This document shows, in pieces, positions 1-10,490 of a stretch of DNA of 64,000 nt. A program made the position numbers and the translations under genes. Numbering within the stretch: the first letter of the stretch is position 1; the number at the start of each line of letters is the position of its first letter. Source of the stretch: Isoetes taiwanensis (Eukaryota; Streptophyta; Lycopodiopsida; Isoetales; Isoetaceae); NCBI GenBank assembly GCA_021234155.1, contig JAJEKV010000039.1, positions 9,253,077 to 9,317,076 on the forward strand. The letters run 5' to 3'. The notes beneath the pieces are model-generated. The model was given only the letters and a program-made list of their open reading frames with translations, did no database searches and was not told where the DNA came from.

Positions 1-1
1 T

Positions 2-2158
2 GCTATGTGGAAAGAAATTGAAACCTGGATAGGTCACCAAGGGGATGTCACTTTGGCCCGGATTTTGGGGGGCTTGACACGAACATGGCCCGATGTTTGG
101 GACCAAAAAATTGGATTGCATAGAAATCTATCAGGAGATGAGGATACTTCCTGGAACTCATTGCTTGATACTGTGGGATTTAACTTGATCCCGCCTTCCA
201 ACGCTACCTTCTCATGGTCGAATAAGCAGAAGGGCCAAGACCGAGTATATTGCCTATTAGACAGATTTTACATGGCCAATAAAACAGCATGCTTCATGGA
301 TAAGTGTTATGTTGAGGGGGAGCTTGCCTTCTCGCACTCTGATCATGTTCCCCAAAGCTTATTTTTAGAAAATTTACCTACTACTGATAAGCGTGGAAAT
401 ATCCCTTTCAAATTCAATACCTCGTGGTTAGGAAAGGAGGCATTTTGCAAGGCCTTCAGGGAATTTATATCCTCTCTCTCTAATGAACTTAATCTACCAA
501 GCATGAAAGCCTGGGTTGAGAAGCTCAGCCTTATGAAGGCCTGGGTTAAAGTGTGGGGGAAGAGCAGAGCCATGGAGTTCAAAAAGGGAAAGATGGAAAT
601 ATACAATCAGTTGAGATTAGTTAAGCAGGACTTATTATCTGATCCACACAACATTGCTAAACAGAACATTGAGGCAGATCTGGAGGGGAAAGCAAAGGCA
701 ATCGAGGAAGAAGAGGCTAGAGGGGCGGCTATTCGCTCTAAAACTAAATGGTATGCCGAACTTGACCATGAGAACTCCAAGTGTTTTTTTAGAATGGCTG
801 GAGCTAGGTTAGCTGACAATAGTATCTCATCGATTAAGGATGGCAATTCAAATGTATTGGAGGAACCACAGGAGATCAGGTCATTTATTAGAGAAAGCTT
901 TGAGAATCAATTTAAGGAGGATCCTATACCCTCCTCTTACCATGCTCAGATGGCACTTTGGCTAACTAAAGTGGATTGGGGGGGGAAGGTTACTCGAGAA
1001 GAAAATCAGCTCTTATTACATAACATAGAGGGGGACGAGATCTACAAAACCTTATGCTCCCTCGCAGCAGGAAAATCTCCTGGGCCAGATGGTTTCCCTC
1101 CGGAATTCTTTGTTGAATTTTGGGATGTGCTTGGGCCGGACTTCATCAGAGCTGTATGTGGAGCATGGTTGTCAGGTTCTCTACACCCGTCACTAGCAGC
1201 AGGGTTTATCACTCTTGTTCCTAAGGTTCCAAGATCTCAAAACCTCGGAGAATGGAGACCTATTGCACTCACCAATGTCATCTATAAAGTAATCATGAAG
1301 GTTATTGCTAACCGCCTGAAACCAATTTTGAACAGGGTCATTGGGCATGAGCAATCAGCTTTCTTGCCAGGCAGATACATATTGGATAACTACCTTGCAG
1401 CCAGGGAAGGTATGCATTGGTGCCAGGCTTCTAAACAAAACTGTGTAATGATCAAGATGGACTTTAGAAAGGCATATGATTCTCTCAGATGGGAAGGGTT
1501 GCGCTCAGTCATGTACCAGATGGGATTTGAGTCTCACTTTATTCAGTTGGCTCTGGGAATGAATAACTTTGCATCTGCGTCGGTCCTGGTTAATGGGCAA
1601 CCATCTGGACTGTTTAAACTTGAGAAGGGGATTAGACAGGGCTGCCCCCTCGCTCCTTACTTGTTCCTCATCATGGCTAACCTTTTGACAAGAATGGTTC
1701 AGTTAAAGATGTTAGAGGGGGATCTGGAAGGGCTTACTTTTCCCGGGGGTACAGAAAAGTTAACAATTATGCAATATGCAGATGACACCTTCATGTTCCT
1801 CAGATATGATGACAACAGTATCCAGTCATTTCGAGAGATTCTGACGTCCTTTGAGGTTATATCTGGAATCGGCCTTAACGCAAATAAGTGTGCAGTTCTA
1901 TGGGCTTCAGATAACCCCATTGATCCTCGGGCTAGAGGTCTGGGTTTTCCAGTTGTGGCAGCTGGGGAATCAGTTAAGCTCCTGGGTCTTCCCCTGGTGC
2001 TTTCAGACAACCTCAAAGGCCTCTGGGCCCCCATACTGGATAAACTCAGAAAGAAGGTAGGTCTATGGTCCACAAGGACCTTGGCAACGTCTGGACGTGT
2101 TACAGTTGCTAATGCAGTGCTAGCTGCCTCTCATATATTTATTACTCATCAGCGATGA
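2..2158 (+). pseudogene. LINE endonuclease C-terminus and reverse transcriptase
   Basis: The frame is open from the window edge, so the methionine at base 5 is probably internal. Residues 60-120 carry the end of the endonuclease domain, with FSWSN, a DR..CLLDRF stretch and the catalytic SHSDHVP near residue 112. The reverse transcriptase fills about residues 365-640. It shows KSPGPDGFPPEFF, EWRPIALTNVIYK, the QSAFLPGR motif, DFRKAYDSL, GIRQGCPLAPYLF and the catalytic YADD at about residue 591. The protein would copy its own RNA at a nicked target. The ORF stops at TGA 2156-2158, but the homologous protein continues one frame over from 2155, so a small indel at about 2140-2155 broke it. Confidence 0.93.
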
Positions 2159-2850
2159 TTGCCCAGAAAGGGGTTTACAATCAAATGCAAACTATCATCA
2201 GGAAATTCATCTGGGGTGGCATGGCTAAGGTGGCATGGGAGGAGCTGTGTCGGGATAAAAGGGATGGGGGTCTGGGCTGCAAAGACCCCTTCACTCAGGC
2301 ACAGGCCCTGGCAGCTAAATTTGTTTGGAGAGTATTACAAGGTGAGTCATCTGCTTTATCCCCTGCTCTGAAATTTATATCCTACTGGTTGAAGCAAGGT
2401 AAGCTCTTAGGTAAGCCAGCTCTCCCCAGAGACGAGTTGGGAGCTTTCTATTTTAGCTTCAAGTTAGCCCCAGGGACATCTCCTGTGATGAGAAAGATTC
2501 TTCAAGCGTGGCTGGATGTGCAACATCTTTTCGCCCCTATGGATCCTCCTAGGGAAGCAGGTGGTTTCAGCTTATTTTGGAACACCAGGGTATGGGAGAG
2601 GGAGGGCCTTCCTCTGGCCCTCTCTCACCCCCGCATCTTCATTAAGTGGAAAAAGTGTGGAATCACTAGGCTGCAGCATTTGTGGATGAATGGGAGATGG
2701 GTCTGTTGGACTACATTCAAGAGTAAAATCCAGAACCCAGGTGAAGGTGACCGTAAGGTGCTACGAGATATCTTAGGCAATGTCGCCAACCTATCTGGAA
2801 TAGTGGGACCTTGTGAGGAATGGCGTTTTGATGGTCATGCACAATACAGT
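2155..2850 (+). pseudogene. LINE ORF2 continuation after the reverse transcriptase
   Basis: This frame begins at MIAQKG and continues the LINE protein with the usual region after the RT: a KFIWGG motif, then GGLGCKD and AAKFVWRVL, which match the segment between the RT and the C-terminal zinc-binding domain in plant LINEs. It is the same protein as the upstream frame and is separated from it by one frameshift. It reads into the MITE at 2851. With the MITE and one 8-bp duplication removed, the frame passes directly into the zinc-binding part at 3435 without a stop, so the MITE landed in a frame that was still open here. Confidence 0.88.
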
Positions 2851-3426
2851 CAGGGAAAAAAATAGTGGCTAATATTAGCCAAATGGCGATTTTTTGGACA
2901 TTTTTGGAAAAAGTACGGCTAAACTATAAAGGAGGACATTTTTGGAAAAAAGAAAAAAATCGGCAAAAATTTTCAAACTCGACCTCCCTTACACCAAGGT
3001 TTAGCCAAACATAAGAAAGAAGGAGAGGAAAAATTCTTCCACTTTAGCCAAACGTTCGAAAGTTTTCCTGTGCATTTAGGGATAGATTAGCCATACTTTT
3101 TAATAGCTAATGTAAAATATAAGATTATTCATGAGATTATGGAATAGAGGTTGCTAATACTATATTAGATGGACAGTTTTTTCTTCTCCAACTATTAGAT
3201 TTCTATTATTAATATGTTCGTACAGTAAAAAGTTTGGCATAGCATAAATGTTTGGCTAAAGTTAATATAAAGGTTCAAATAAAAAAATAGCCAAACATTC
3301 AAAACTAGTAAAAGAAAATTATTCAACTTTAGCCAAACATTCGAAAGTTTTCCTATGTATTTTGGGTTAAATTAGCCAAAGTCGTTCTAGCTAATCTAAA
3401 ATATGACATTAGTAATTTTTTCCCTG
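2851..3426. mobile_element. hAT-type MITE inserted in the LINE
   Basis: The 576-bp element starts CAGGGAAAAAA and ends TTTTTTCCCTG, so the termini are inverted. It is flanked by an exact 8-bp direct repeat AATACAGT at 2843-2850 and 3427-3434. An 8-bp duplication and termini starting CAGGG are typical of hAT elements. It has no coding capacity and is AT-rich. Many copies of TTAGCC/GGCTAA occur near both ends, as expected for subterminal transposase-binding repeats. The same motif fills the MITE at 32576-33244. Confidence 0.93.
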
Positions 3427-3434
3427 AATACAGT

Positions 3435-3760
3435 GTGGCTAGAATCTATCGAGGACTGTGTGTAGATACTCCCTTGATAGCCGAGGCAAGGCTTGGGGTG
3501 AGCAATGAAGTTGCCAAAACTGCTCTAGCCAACTCCTGGAAGTCTCTTTGTTCAAGAAAGATACAATTCTTCAGGTGGACAACTTTGCAAGGGGGGCTTA
3601 GTACAAAGGAAAGTTTATTTAATAAGGGTATTCTGGACAATGATAGATGTCCACTTGGTACGCCATATCCTTTGAAACTATTGAACACCCTTCTTCTTTG
3701 CCCCCGGATCGCGAGAGTTACGGCCTTTGGGTTTGCCCCATTATTGGGCTGATGGTACAT
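3435..3760 (+). pseudogene. LINE C-terminal zinc-binding region (zf-RVT)
   Basis: After the MITE the LINE frame resumes with VARIYRG. It reaches FFRWTTLQGGLSTKESLFNK and then DNDRCPL, the start of the plant RVT zinc-binding motif (hydrophobic W.....G.L.T...L....I.....CP.C). The rest of the motif is split over two frames: one reads a CP pair, the other reads SFETIEH, and the first then resumes LLLCPRIAR. This is a second short indel pair between 3655 and 3700. The stop follows at about 3752. Confidence 0.85.
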
Positions 3761-4359
3761 CATTTGAGGTGGCCAGATCTATTGATCATTGATAGGTGCA
3801 GTATCGAAGCCTCTTTAGTAAATATTGCGCTATGGGTCATCCGAAGCACTTGGATTGTGATGTGGCACTTGGAGGCCAAGGGATCTCCATATTGAAGCTA
3901 AAGAATTCTTTCAACTTCGAAGTGGTGGCGATGGCGCTTTTCACATCATAGGAAGTATGGTATTAACTACAACAAAAATCTTGACAGACTTGGATCCTTA
4001 CATGGGTTCTACCTTTATTTTAAATGTCATTGGGCTGATAGCGAAGCAAGTGATGACAATGGCTCAGGTATTCTATCTATTCAGAATTGAAAATGTTATG
4101 TGAACCCAGTAGTGGAACGGAGTTGCTTTCCTCTATAGTACCTACTTTATGGTGAAGATGGGCGACTCCCGATAGTACCCCTAAAGTAGGGAAGACGAGA
4201 AGACGCTCTCTGTAGTACACATGCTGTGGTTCCCGCAACATCGTTTTAAGCTGTAACGCTCTCTTTTTACCCCAGAGAGGGTCTCATTGTACATACTGTT
4301 TTCTATTAATACATATATCTAATCTTACCTCCAAAAAAAAAAAAAAAAAAAAAAAAAAA
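3760..4359 (+). other. LINE 3' untranslated region and poly(A)
   Basis: No further coding match is visible. The segment has short repeats around TAGTACC, GTAGTACAC and CTACTTTA, and ends in a 27-base A run at 4333-4359. It is taken as the LINE 3' UTR because the poly(A) lies directly after it. Confidence 0.75.
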
Positions 4360-5350
4360 GATTATCGGGGGAGTTTTCTTTAGGTAATTTTTGGGCTCCC
4401 CTCTTTGGCGGCGATCTCGCGGCGCCGCCAACAAATTTTTTTCTCTGTTCTGCGATTTGGGGTAGCCCTCAACAAAGTAGTTTCTCTGTTCTATAATACG
4501 ATTTGGGGCAGCGATGGCGGGCTCTCGCCCCATTGCACTGTTTCTTGTGCCCTCGGAAGGATCACCAACAAGTGAGGAGCCAACAGATGAGGAGCAATGG
4601 CACAAGGATTTCTCAAACATATTTGATAGCCAGAAACGGCTTTGCATAAGGAGCTTCTTAGATGCCATAGCCACAGGATCTTTGAGTTTTCTAGATGCAT
4701 AGCCACAGGAAACCTTTCCATTTGCTTTTCACAAGAAAAATAGAGATTTAGCCATAGGAAATCTTTTCGGTTGCATTTTTCACAAGAAAAACACAAATTT
4801 GCAGGGGCTTCAACAGATTTTCAGGTTGCAGCGACGGATTTGCAGGGATTTGAGGTAATCGGAAGCTGGAAGAAACATGGCGGCGCCGAGTTTTGTTGGA
4901 ATTTAATACAGAAATCGATTTTTCTTTGTAGGCTATAAATTTATTTTCCACATCCTTTTCTTTCTAAGATCTGAAGGAAATTCCCCGAACCAAAATTTAA
5001 TTACTAGGACAATTTTATTACTAGGATAAATCCATCCAAATTTGCAGGTGTCATCCCATCCCATGGCTAAAAAAGAAATTTTCCTATTCGTTTAACATAC
5101 TTTGCCATACACTGATGGGGCTAGCTGATCCGATAGCATCATTTGGAGCACCTTCGGATTGAACCCGCACCAAACAGGGAAAATTTTGATAACACGCCAA
5201 TAATTCATTAACGGCGCAATAAGCACAGTTTACTGTGGGATTCCGGAGCATGTAGACATCCCTACTGTGTCCCGGATTCACAAATGTCTGTTATTAGCTA
5301 ATGGATGAAAAGAAAGAAAGATGAAACAGTGGAATTTTTTATCCTAGGAT
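4360..5350. other. Intergenic region upstream of the PPR gene
   Basis: No recognisable gene. A GC-rich patch (GGCGCCGCC near 4418) is followed by degenerate tandem repeats around ATAGCCACAGGA (4666-4775) and TTTCACAAGAAAAA (4727-4790). A 62-codon frame at 4514-4702 starting MAGSRPIALF has no family match and may be chance. The last 300 bases should hold the promoter of the PPR gene, but no TATA box can be assigned with confidence. Confidence 0.5.
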
Positions 5351-7531
5351 ATGAGAAAGAAGGTAAGCGGTGCGATCGAGCAGCCTGTTGCTTTTTTCTG
5401 CAGAAAACCCATAGAAAGGTCGGAAGCAGATGTGGTTGCGTTATGTAAGAAAGGTTTCTTTCTCGAAGCAAAGCAGTTGTTTGGCATTATGCCAAGTCCA
5501 GGCGTAGCTACTTGGACTGCTACGATCGCAATATATATTAAGCAGGGGCATCAAAAGGAAGCTCTACACCTGTTTCGGCAAATGCAAATGGAGGGTATAA
5601 AGCCTGATGCCATCACATTCATGACCATTGCCAATTCATGCTCTCTTCCATCAGCTCTAGCACAAGGTAAGATGCTTCATGCTTGCTTTAACTCTAGTGG
5701 GCTGGAATTGATTTTTATTTTAGCTACTGCCTTTATCAGGATGTATGGCAAATGTGCAAGTCTAAAAGATGCCAGAAGTTTGTTTGAACATATGGTCCTG
5801 CATGATGTATTCACTTGGACTGCAATGATTAATGCATATGCCCAGCATGGTTTTCATAAAGAGGCATGGCAACTCTTTAGGCGAATGCAGTTGGAAGGTA
5901 AAAAACCAAATAATTTTACTCTGTTGGCTGTTCTTATTACATGCTCCAGTCCGGCCGCTCTAGCAGAAGGAAAACTGGTACATGCTTTTGTAGTAGAATG
6001 TGGTTATGACCGAGACATCGTTCTAGGCAGTGCCCTAGTTTGTATGTATGGCAGGTGTGGGAGCTTGGAAGGTGCTCAGGCAACATTCAACAAAATGGAT
6101 AAGGTGGATCTGGTCACATGGAATTCCATGATTTCAGCATATATTCAGCATGAATATGACTGGAACGCCAGGCAACTCTTTTGGCAAATGATCCAAAAAC
6201 AGGAGGCAAATGAAATTACATTCTCCACCATACTTGCTGCATATTCAGACCCGTATATTTTGGGAGAAGGTAAGCTTGTTCATGCTCATTCCATAATCAG
6301 GAACCTAAATTCAGATATGATCGTTCAAAATGCTCTTATAACTATGTATAACAAGTGCAGAAGCCTGGCTCCTGCACATGGCATATTTATTAGGATGCCG
6401 AAGAAAAGTTCAATTTCCTGGACCCTGTTACTTGTAACATACCTTGAGAATGGTTATGCCAGGGAAGCTCAGCAACTCTTTCAACAAATGCAATTACAAG
6501 GTGTGCAGCTAGACGAAATCACATTTGTCACTGTTATTACTATATGTACAATGTTGGGAGAATTGATGGAAAGCAGACTTGCTCACGCATCTATCATTGA
6601 CTGTGGTTTTGATTCAGATCTAATTTTGACGAATGCACTCATCAATATGTATGCCAAGACTGGGACTTTGGAAGAGGCACAATGTCTATTTAAAGGAATG
6701 CGTCAAAAAAGTTTGGCTTCATGGAATGCCATGTTGGTAGCATATAATGACCATGGGAAGGGTATGGATGCCATTGAACTCTTTGAAGAAATGAAAGCAA
6801 GTGGTGTGGCTCCAAATGAAATAACATTCCTGGTTATTCTTACAGTTTGTGCTGGCTTAGCATCCTCAATGAATGGAAAATTAGTTCACATGTTTATTAT
6901 TGATCTCGAATTAGAATCAGTTATTCTAAAAAGTGCTCTTATCAATGTGTATGGCAGGTGTGGAGAGTTGGAAGCAGCACATCAAATATTTGATGGTATG
7001 CATTATGAAGGAGTTGTTCCTTGGAGTGCAATTATTGCAGCATATGCACACAATGGACAGGCCAGGAGAGCCCTTAAGCTTTTTCAGCAAATGCAAGTGA
7101 AACACGCAACGCCAGATAAGATCACCTTTATTAGTATTCTTATTGGATGCAGCTATGCAGGCCTGTTGGAGGATGGCTGCTACATTTTTACCTCCATCAG
7201 TCAGTATGAGACCAGTACCTTAAGTCTGGAACATTGTTGTTGTATAATCGACCTTCTTTGTCGTGCAGGATGGCTAGAGGAGGCTCTTGAATTTATAATG
7301 GGGATGGCATTTAAGTCAGATGTAAAATCGTGGATGACATTACTCAGTGCATCCAAAGTTTATGATGATATGGGAAGCGCAAGTTCTGCTATGAAATATG
7401 TTTTAGAGCTAGATCCAAATAGTTCTTCGGCATTTGTTCAGATATCAAACATGCACGCTACAATAAACGAGTGGGATGATCTGGAACTATTGATGAACTG
7501 TGTCCAAGTGGAGGATTCAATCAACTTATAA
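5351..7531 (+). CDS. PLS-class pentatricopeptide repeat protein, E-type end
   Basis: 726 residues, intronless, as is usual for plant PPR genes. PPR proteins bind organelle RNA one base per repeat and act in C-to-U editing, splicing or processing in plastids or mitochondria. Repeats recur with a period of about 101 residues (P, L, S triplets): TWTATIAIY near 53, TWTAMINAY near 154, TWNSMISAY near 255, SWTLLLVTY near 355, SWNAMLVAY near 456 and PWSAIIAAY near 557. Between them sit GKLVHA and YGKCASL/YGRCGSL motifs. Residues about 630-715 match the E domain (IIDLLCRAGWLEEA, ELDPNSSSAFV). No DYW deaminase follows in frame, so an editing role would need a partner. The N-terminus is short for a targeting peptide, so the true start could be upstream in a missed exon. 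Confidence 0.93.
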   Translation: MRKKVSGAIEQPVAFFCRKPIERSEADVVALCKKGFFLEAKQLFGIMPSPGVATWTATIAIYIKQGHQKEALHLFRQMQMEGIKPDAITFMTIANSCSLPSALAQGKMLHACFNSSGLELIFILATAFIRMYGKCASLKDARSLFEHMVLHDVFTWTAMINAYAQHGFHKEAWQLFRRMQLEGKKPNNFTLLAVLITCSSPAALAEGKLVHAFVVECGYDRDIVLGSALVCMYGRCGSLEGAQATFNKMDKVDLVTWNSMISAYIQHEYDWNARQLFWQMIQKQEANEITFSTILAAYSDPYILGEGKLVHAHSIIRNLNSDMIVQNALITMYNKCRSLAPAHGIFIRMPKKSSISWTLLLVTYLENGYAREAQQLFQQMQLQGVQLDEITFVTVITICTMLGELMESRLAHASIIDCGFDSDLILTNALINMYAKTGTLEEAQCLFKGMRQKSLASWNAMLVAYNDHGKGMDAIELFEEMKASGVAPNEITFLVILTVCAGLASSMNGKLVHMFIIDLELESVILKSALINVYGRCGELEAAHQIFDGMHYEGVVPWSAIIAAYAHNGQARRALKLFQQMQVKHATPDKITFISILIGCSYAGLLEDGCYIFTSISQYETSTLSLEHCCCIIDLLCRAGWLEEALEFIMGMAFKSDVKSWMTLLSASKVYDDMGSASSAMKYVLELDPNSSSAFVQISNMHATINEWDDLELLMNCVQVEDSINL

Positions 7532-8224
7532 GAATGTTGTGGGTCACAGGCCAAAAGAAGCCTAGGAGCATATGCTATTCTAACTTGTGTCGTCACAAAA
7601 CAAGTATGAGATCCATAGCGGATTATGAGATCCAGTATTATGATTTCCTTTGGATGCTTTTACGAGACCGTCCTTATAAAAGAAGAGCATACATGTTTTT
7701 TGACTTCATGCATACTTCAATCCATGTCATATCCACAGAGGGAAGGGGTGGGATATTCTTAGGACGTATGCCTTTAGTGATGTTGCATCTCAATTTGAAT
7801 CATATTATACAAGAATTATCGCGGCAGATGCATCTTACAATATGTCCAGAACAATGAACTATTTTTACCTAACAAGCAAAACAAACCAAATAGGAAGACC
7901 AATCCAACCCAAAGTTTCCAAATCCTAGTTAAAAAAGACCAATCCAATCCAAAGTTTTAGGAGACATGTCACTCTTAGTACCCAAAGCCCCCTTTGTTCA
8001 AGGTCATATAAATATAGCAAGAACAACAAAAGAGCATGCAGGAAATTAAAAAAAAAAAGTGCAAAGGTGCAAGGAATTGATTATGAACCCTATGCTTCAT
8101 AGCTTTAGATGCAAACAAGGCTTCACAACAACCAAAAGACTTTGTATTGCACAATTGATGTGAGATTCGACGAGGGTGGACGTCTTTGAGGACGTGGCAT
8201 TAAAGTTCCATAATTTAACAAGCG
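7532..8224. other. 3' flank of the PPR gene
   Basis: A 107-codon frame at 7534-7857 starts three bases after the PPR stop but in another frame. It has no DYW or E+ signature that I can recognise, so I do not call it a gene. The remainder is AT-rich with the repeated phrase AACCAATCCAA(C/T)CCAAAGTTT around 7895-7955. Nothing else is seen. Confidence 0.5.
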
Positions 8225-8228
8225 AAAT

Positions 8229-8583
8229 ATTGGCTCCCGAAAGGGGGTTGGATTCCAAAAAATGGCGATTCAAATATGCCATGCGTAATAATCATAGTTA
8301 ATTATAATATAAGAATCATTGCAATAACTTTGCGTGGCGTAGATGGTTAGTTTGTTCGGTTTGCAACTTCATTGCGCGAGTTTGAAATTGCCTTTTAACA
8401 TTTTTTTACTTTGGAGGGGTATTCGACTCACACAATATTTTTTGGGCGTAGTTGACTTATATATGTAATTTACATGCGAATCCACGAGTCTAATACCCCA
8501 TTTTTGGCATCCGACTTGCAAAATAGAAGCCAATCTATGAGTCTAATACCCCATTGGAATCCAACCCATAATCGGGAGCCAAT
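8229..8583. mobile_element. 355-bp MITE with GGCTCCCGA inverted termini
   Basis: The ends ATTGGCTCCCGA and TCGGGAGCCAAT are inverted repeats. Similarity continues inward (GGGTTGGATTCC against GGAATCCAACCC) for about 25 bp. AAAT flanks both sides (8225-8228 and 8584-8587), a possible 4-bp target duplication. The phrase GAGTCTAATACCCCATT occurs twice inside (about 8487-8503 and 8539-8555). No coding capacity. The superfamily is unclear: the duplication could also be read as TA. Confidence 0.72.
8334..8395 (+). mobile_element. Possible tRNA-like (SINE-type) promoter fragment
   Basis: GTGGCGTAGATGGTTAG resembles a polymerase III A box, and about 40 bases later GAGTTTGAAATTGCC resembles a weak B box, followed by a T-rich run. 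It lies inside the small MITE. The arms do not fold as a complete tRNA, so this is at most a degenerate tRNA-derived fragment. Confidence 0.3.
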
Positions 8584-8587
8584 AAAT

Positions 8588-9779
8588 GCACTGATAATTT
8601 AAGTCATAGTTTTTACAGGGTGATTCCACATTGAAACATAAAAAACTCCACGTAGGACACACTAAAGAATCTGCAATAAAAGGAGAACAAAAGAATAAAA
8701 TGAAGATCCACATACTTGGGACAATTAGATCCTTCTTTAGGGCCAGCCAATATTGACTATCCTTAAAAAAGGTATATGGGTATTTTAAATTTAACTTTCG
8801 CTCAAGTGCAAATTAAGTTGGCAACAAGTTATTGCTGGGAAAAAAGGTTTATTCAAAAATAGAGGGTTTTAATGTGTGTTGAACCATTGAGAGTTTATAT
8901 AAATATAGAGGAAAAGATGTAGCTAAAAATAAAAAGGGAAATAAAGAAGCTTATATCATTTCAAGGACTTAGGCCCTTTTTCCATAGTCGTATTTCTAAA
9001 AGCCACATATTTTATATGGATATGTCGGATATCGCGGAGCTCTGTGGGATGCGCCCACTCTTGCAAAGCCCAAAACAGAGCACTATCACACACAGGTCAA
9101 TCCGTCACTTGAACACTGCTCAGTTGCCACTAGAAGGCTGGGTACAACTTCTTGAGTTATTGCTACAGTCTGCGGGGCACAGCTCAGCCAGTCACAATAA
9201 TGTTTCACCAACCTCTAGCACGGGGCCCTTTCCTTTGAACATGTGAGTGCTATACTGCGGTCGATGCTATGCACGGGGCCGATGAACCCGGTCTCAATAC
9301 CGCCTGACCTCCACTTGCGATTTGTTGCCTCTTGCCCATCTTAGAGGTCACGCGCCAGGAGTTTGGTAGGGCCACAGAACATCCATTGACCCTTACTTTG
9401 CGTATTGTAGGTATGAAAGAGACGGGTAACTTCGCCGCTTCTGATATGAGGCTGCCTCTTTTTCGGTCGGTGATGCACATACTGCCAGGCGGCATCCTTT
9501 CGACGGCCCAGGTTCGGCCGCGACCAGCCCGCGTCATCTCTTGGTACGTTTTGAATGCTCTTTCCAGTCGCACATCTTACGGCATGGCAATCATTTGAAG
9601 GGAACCACCTTCTGTTGATTCGGGAAGATTTGACCCAAACGGCTTTGCGGCGGAAAGAAGAGCTATGTCGAGTCGCGAGGCTACCTACAACGGAAATGGG
9701 CAAATTGTATAGGGGAGGCCGGGCTATCATTCGGGATCGGTGGCTTTCTTTGATCCACAGGCGATTTTGGCATAGCCAC
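8588..9779. other. AT-rich spacer, then GC-richer unclassified sequence
   Basis: 8588-9000 is AT-rich and featureless. From about 9240 the base composition becomes GC-richer and several overlapping frames open on both strands (9332-9598 +, 9341-9730 -). None matches a family I know. Because the segment directly precedes a LINE 3' terminus, it may be part of that LINE's tail region or of another retroelement, but no motif proves it. Confidence 0.4.
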
Positions 9780-9968
9780 GGGCTCCTTGTTTTTGGGTTG
9801 GTTCGGTTTCCTTTATTTGTGTGTTGTAGCGGGCTTAGACCCCATGTTACGATTACATTTTTTGGGCTTGGGCCTCGATTGCAGTAGGGCTTATGCCCCC
9901 TTTGTTTGTTCTGGTCCCATAACCCGATTGGGTTCCGTGGACGTTAAAAATTTCTTCCTTCCTTCCTT
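9780..9968 (+). mobile_element. LINE 3' terminus with (TTCC)n tail
   Basis: The segment ends in CCGTGGACGTTAAAAA followed by TTTCTTCCTTCCTTCC. The same CCGTGGACGTTAAAA box followed by a pyrimidine simple repeat ends the LINE fragments at 10450, 31715, 35095 (reverse), 47965 and 51335 (reverse), so this is another 3' end of that family. The 5' limit is uncertain. It touches the next LINE fragment directly. Confidence 0.65.
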
Positions 9969-10490
9969 CCACCAGTATTTGAAGGCACGCATCTCCACCA
10001 AGAAACGGAGAGCTATAGCTGCAATAAGGACAGGGTCCCACCATCTCAGAATTGAGACAGGCCGCTGGGGTACGGATGGATGCCAGTGCTGTCACATGCA
10101 GATAGTAGAAGATGAAGACCATGCTCTACAGGAATGCCTAGCATATGCACACATCCGAGCAGCTCATGCCGATCTCAGATGCTCTGAGATAGCAATTCAT
10201 CAACAGCTGGCTTCGCCAATGGTGGCACGTCTTGCGTCCTACATTCTGCAAGTCTCCACCGTCAGGGAGTCCCTCACAGCACAGGGAATTTGAGCGCCCA
10301 GATAGGGCCTCTCAACGCCTACTACAAGGGTTTTTCCTCACATGGGGGGTTTTTTCATCCCAGTGGTAGAGACACATTGTACAGGGTTTCTGTGGTTTTC
10401 TTTTGTGTTTGGAAACTTTCCGCTATATTGTAAAACCGTCTCATAGGCCAGTTGGCCTCCGTGGACGTTAAAATATACTTCCTTCCTTCT
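9969..10490 (+). mobile_element. 5'-truncated LINE 3' fragment
   Basis: An open stretch up to the TGA at 10291-10293 encodes the LINE C-terminal zinc motif: IRTGSHHLRIETGRW, then CQCCHMQIVEDEDHALQEC. This is the C..C....ED..H.L..C pattern found after the RT in one clade of LINEs. A 3' UTR with a hairpin at 10318-10370 follows, then the terminal box CCGTGGACGTTAAAA and a TTCC-rich tail. It belongs to the same family as the fragments in the 16-kb repeats but is diverged from them, so it is an older insertion. Confidence 0.85.

Larger units (their letters stand above)
1..4359 (+). mobile_element. LINE retrotransposon (L1-like), 5' end outside window
   Basis: A single non-LTR retrotransposon runs from the left edge of the window to a 27-base poly(A) run at 4333-4359. 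In order it shows the C-terminal part of an apurinic-type endonuclease, a complete reverse transcriptase, the region after it and a zinc-binding end. The reading frame breaks near 2140-2155 and again near 3655-3700. A 576-bp MITE lies inside the last third. The poly(A) tail and the EN-RT-zinc order are those of plant L1-type LINEs. It is a dead copy, because at least two frameshifts and an insertion interrupt it. The 5' end and the left target duplication cannot be seen. Confidence 0.93.

Noticed and set aside
7534-7857. 107-codon frame after the PPR stop as a DYW or E+ extension
   Set aside because: Different frame and none of the DYW-domain signatures (HxE, CxxC, final DYW) can be found.
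9341-9730. 129-codon minus-strand frame
   Set aside because: Overlaps open frames on the other strand in GC-richer DNA, no motif; likely chance.
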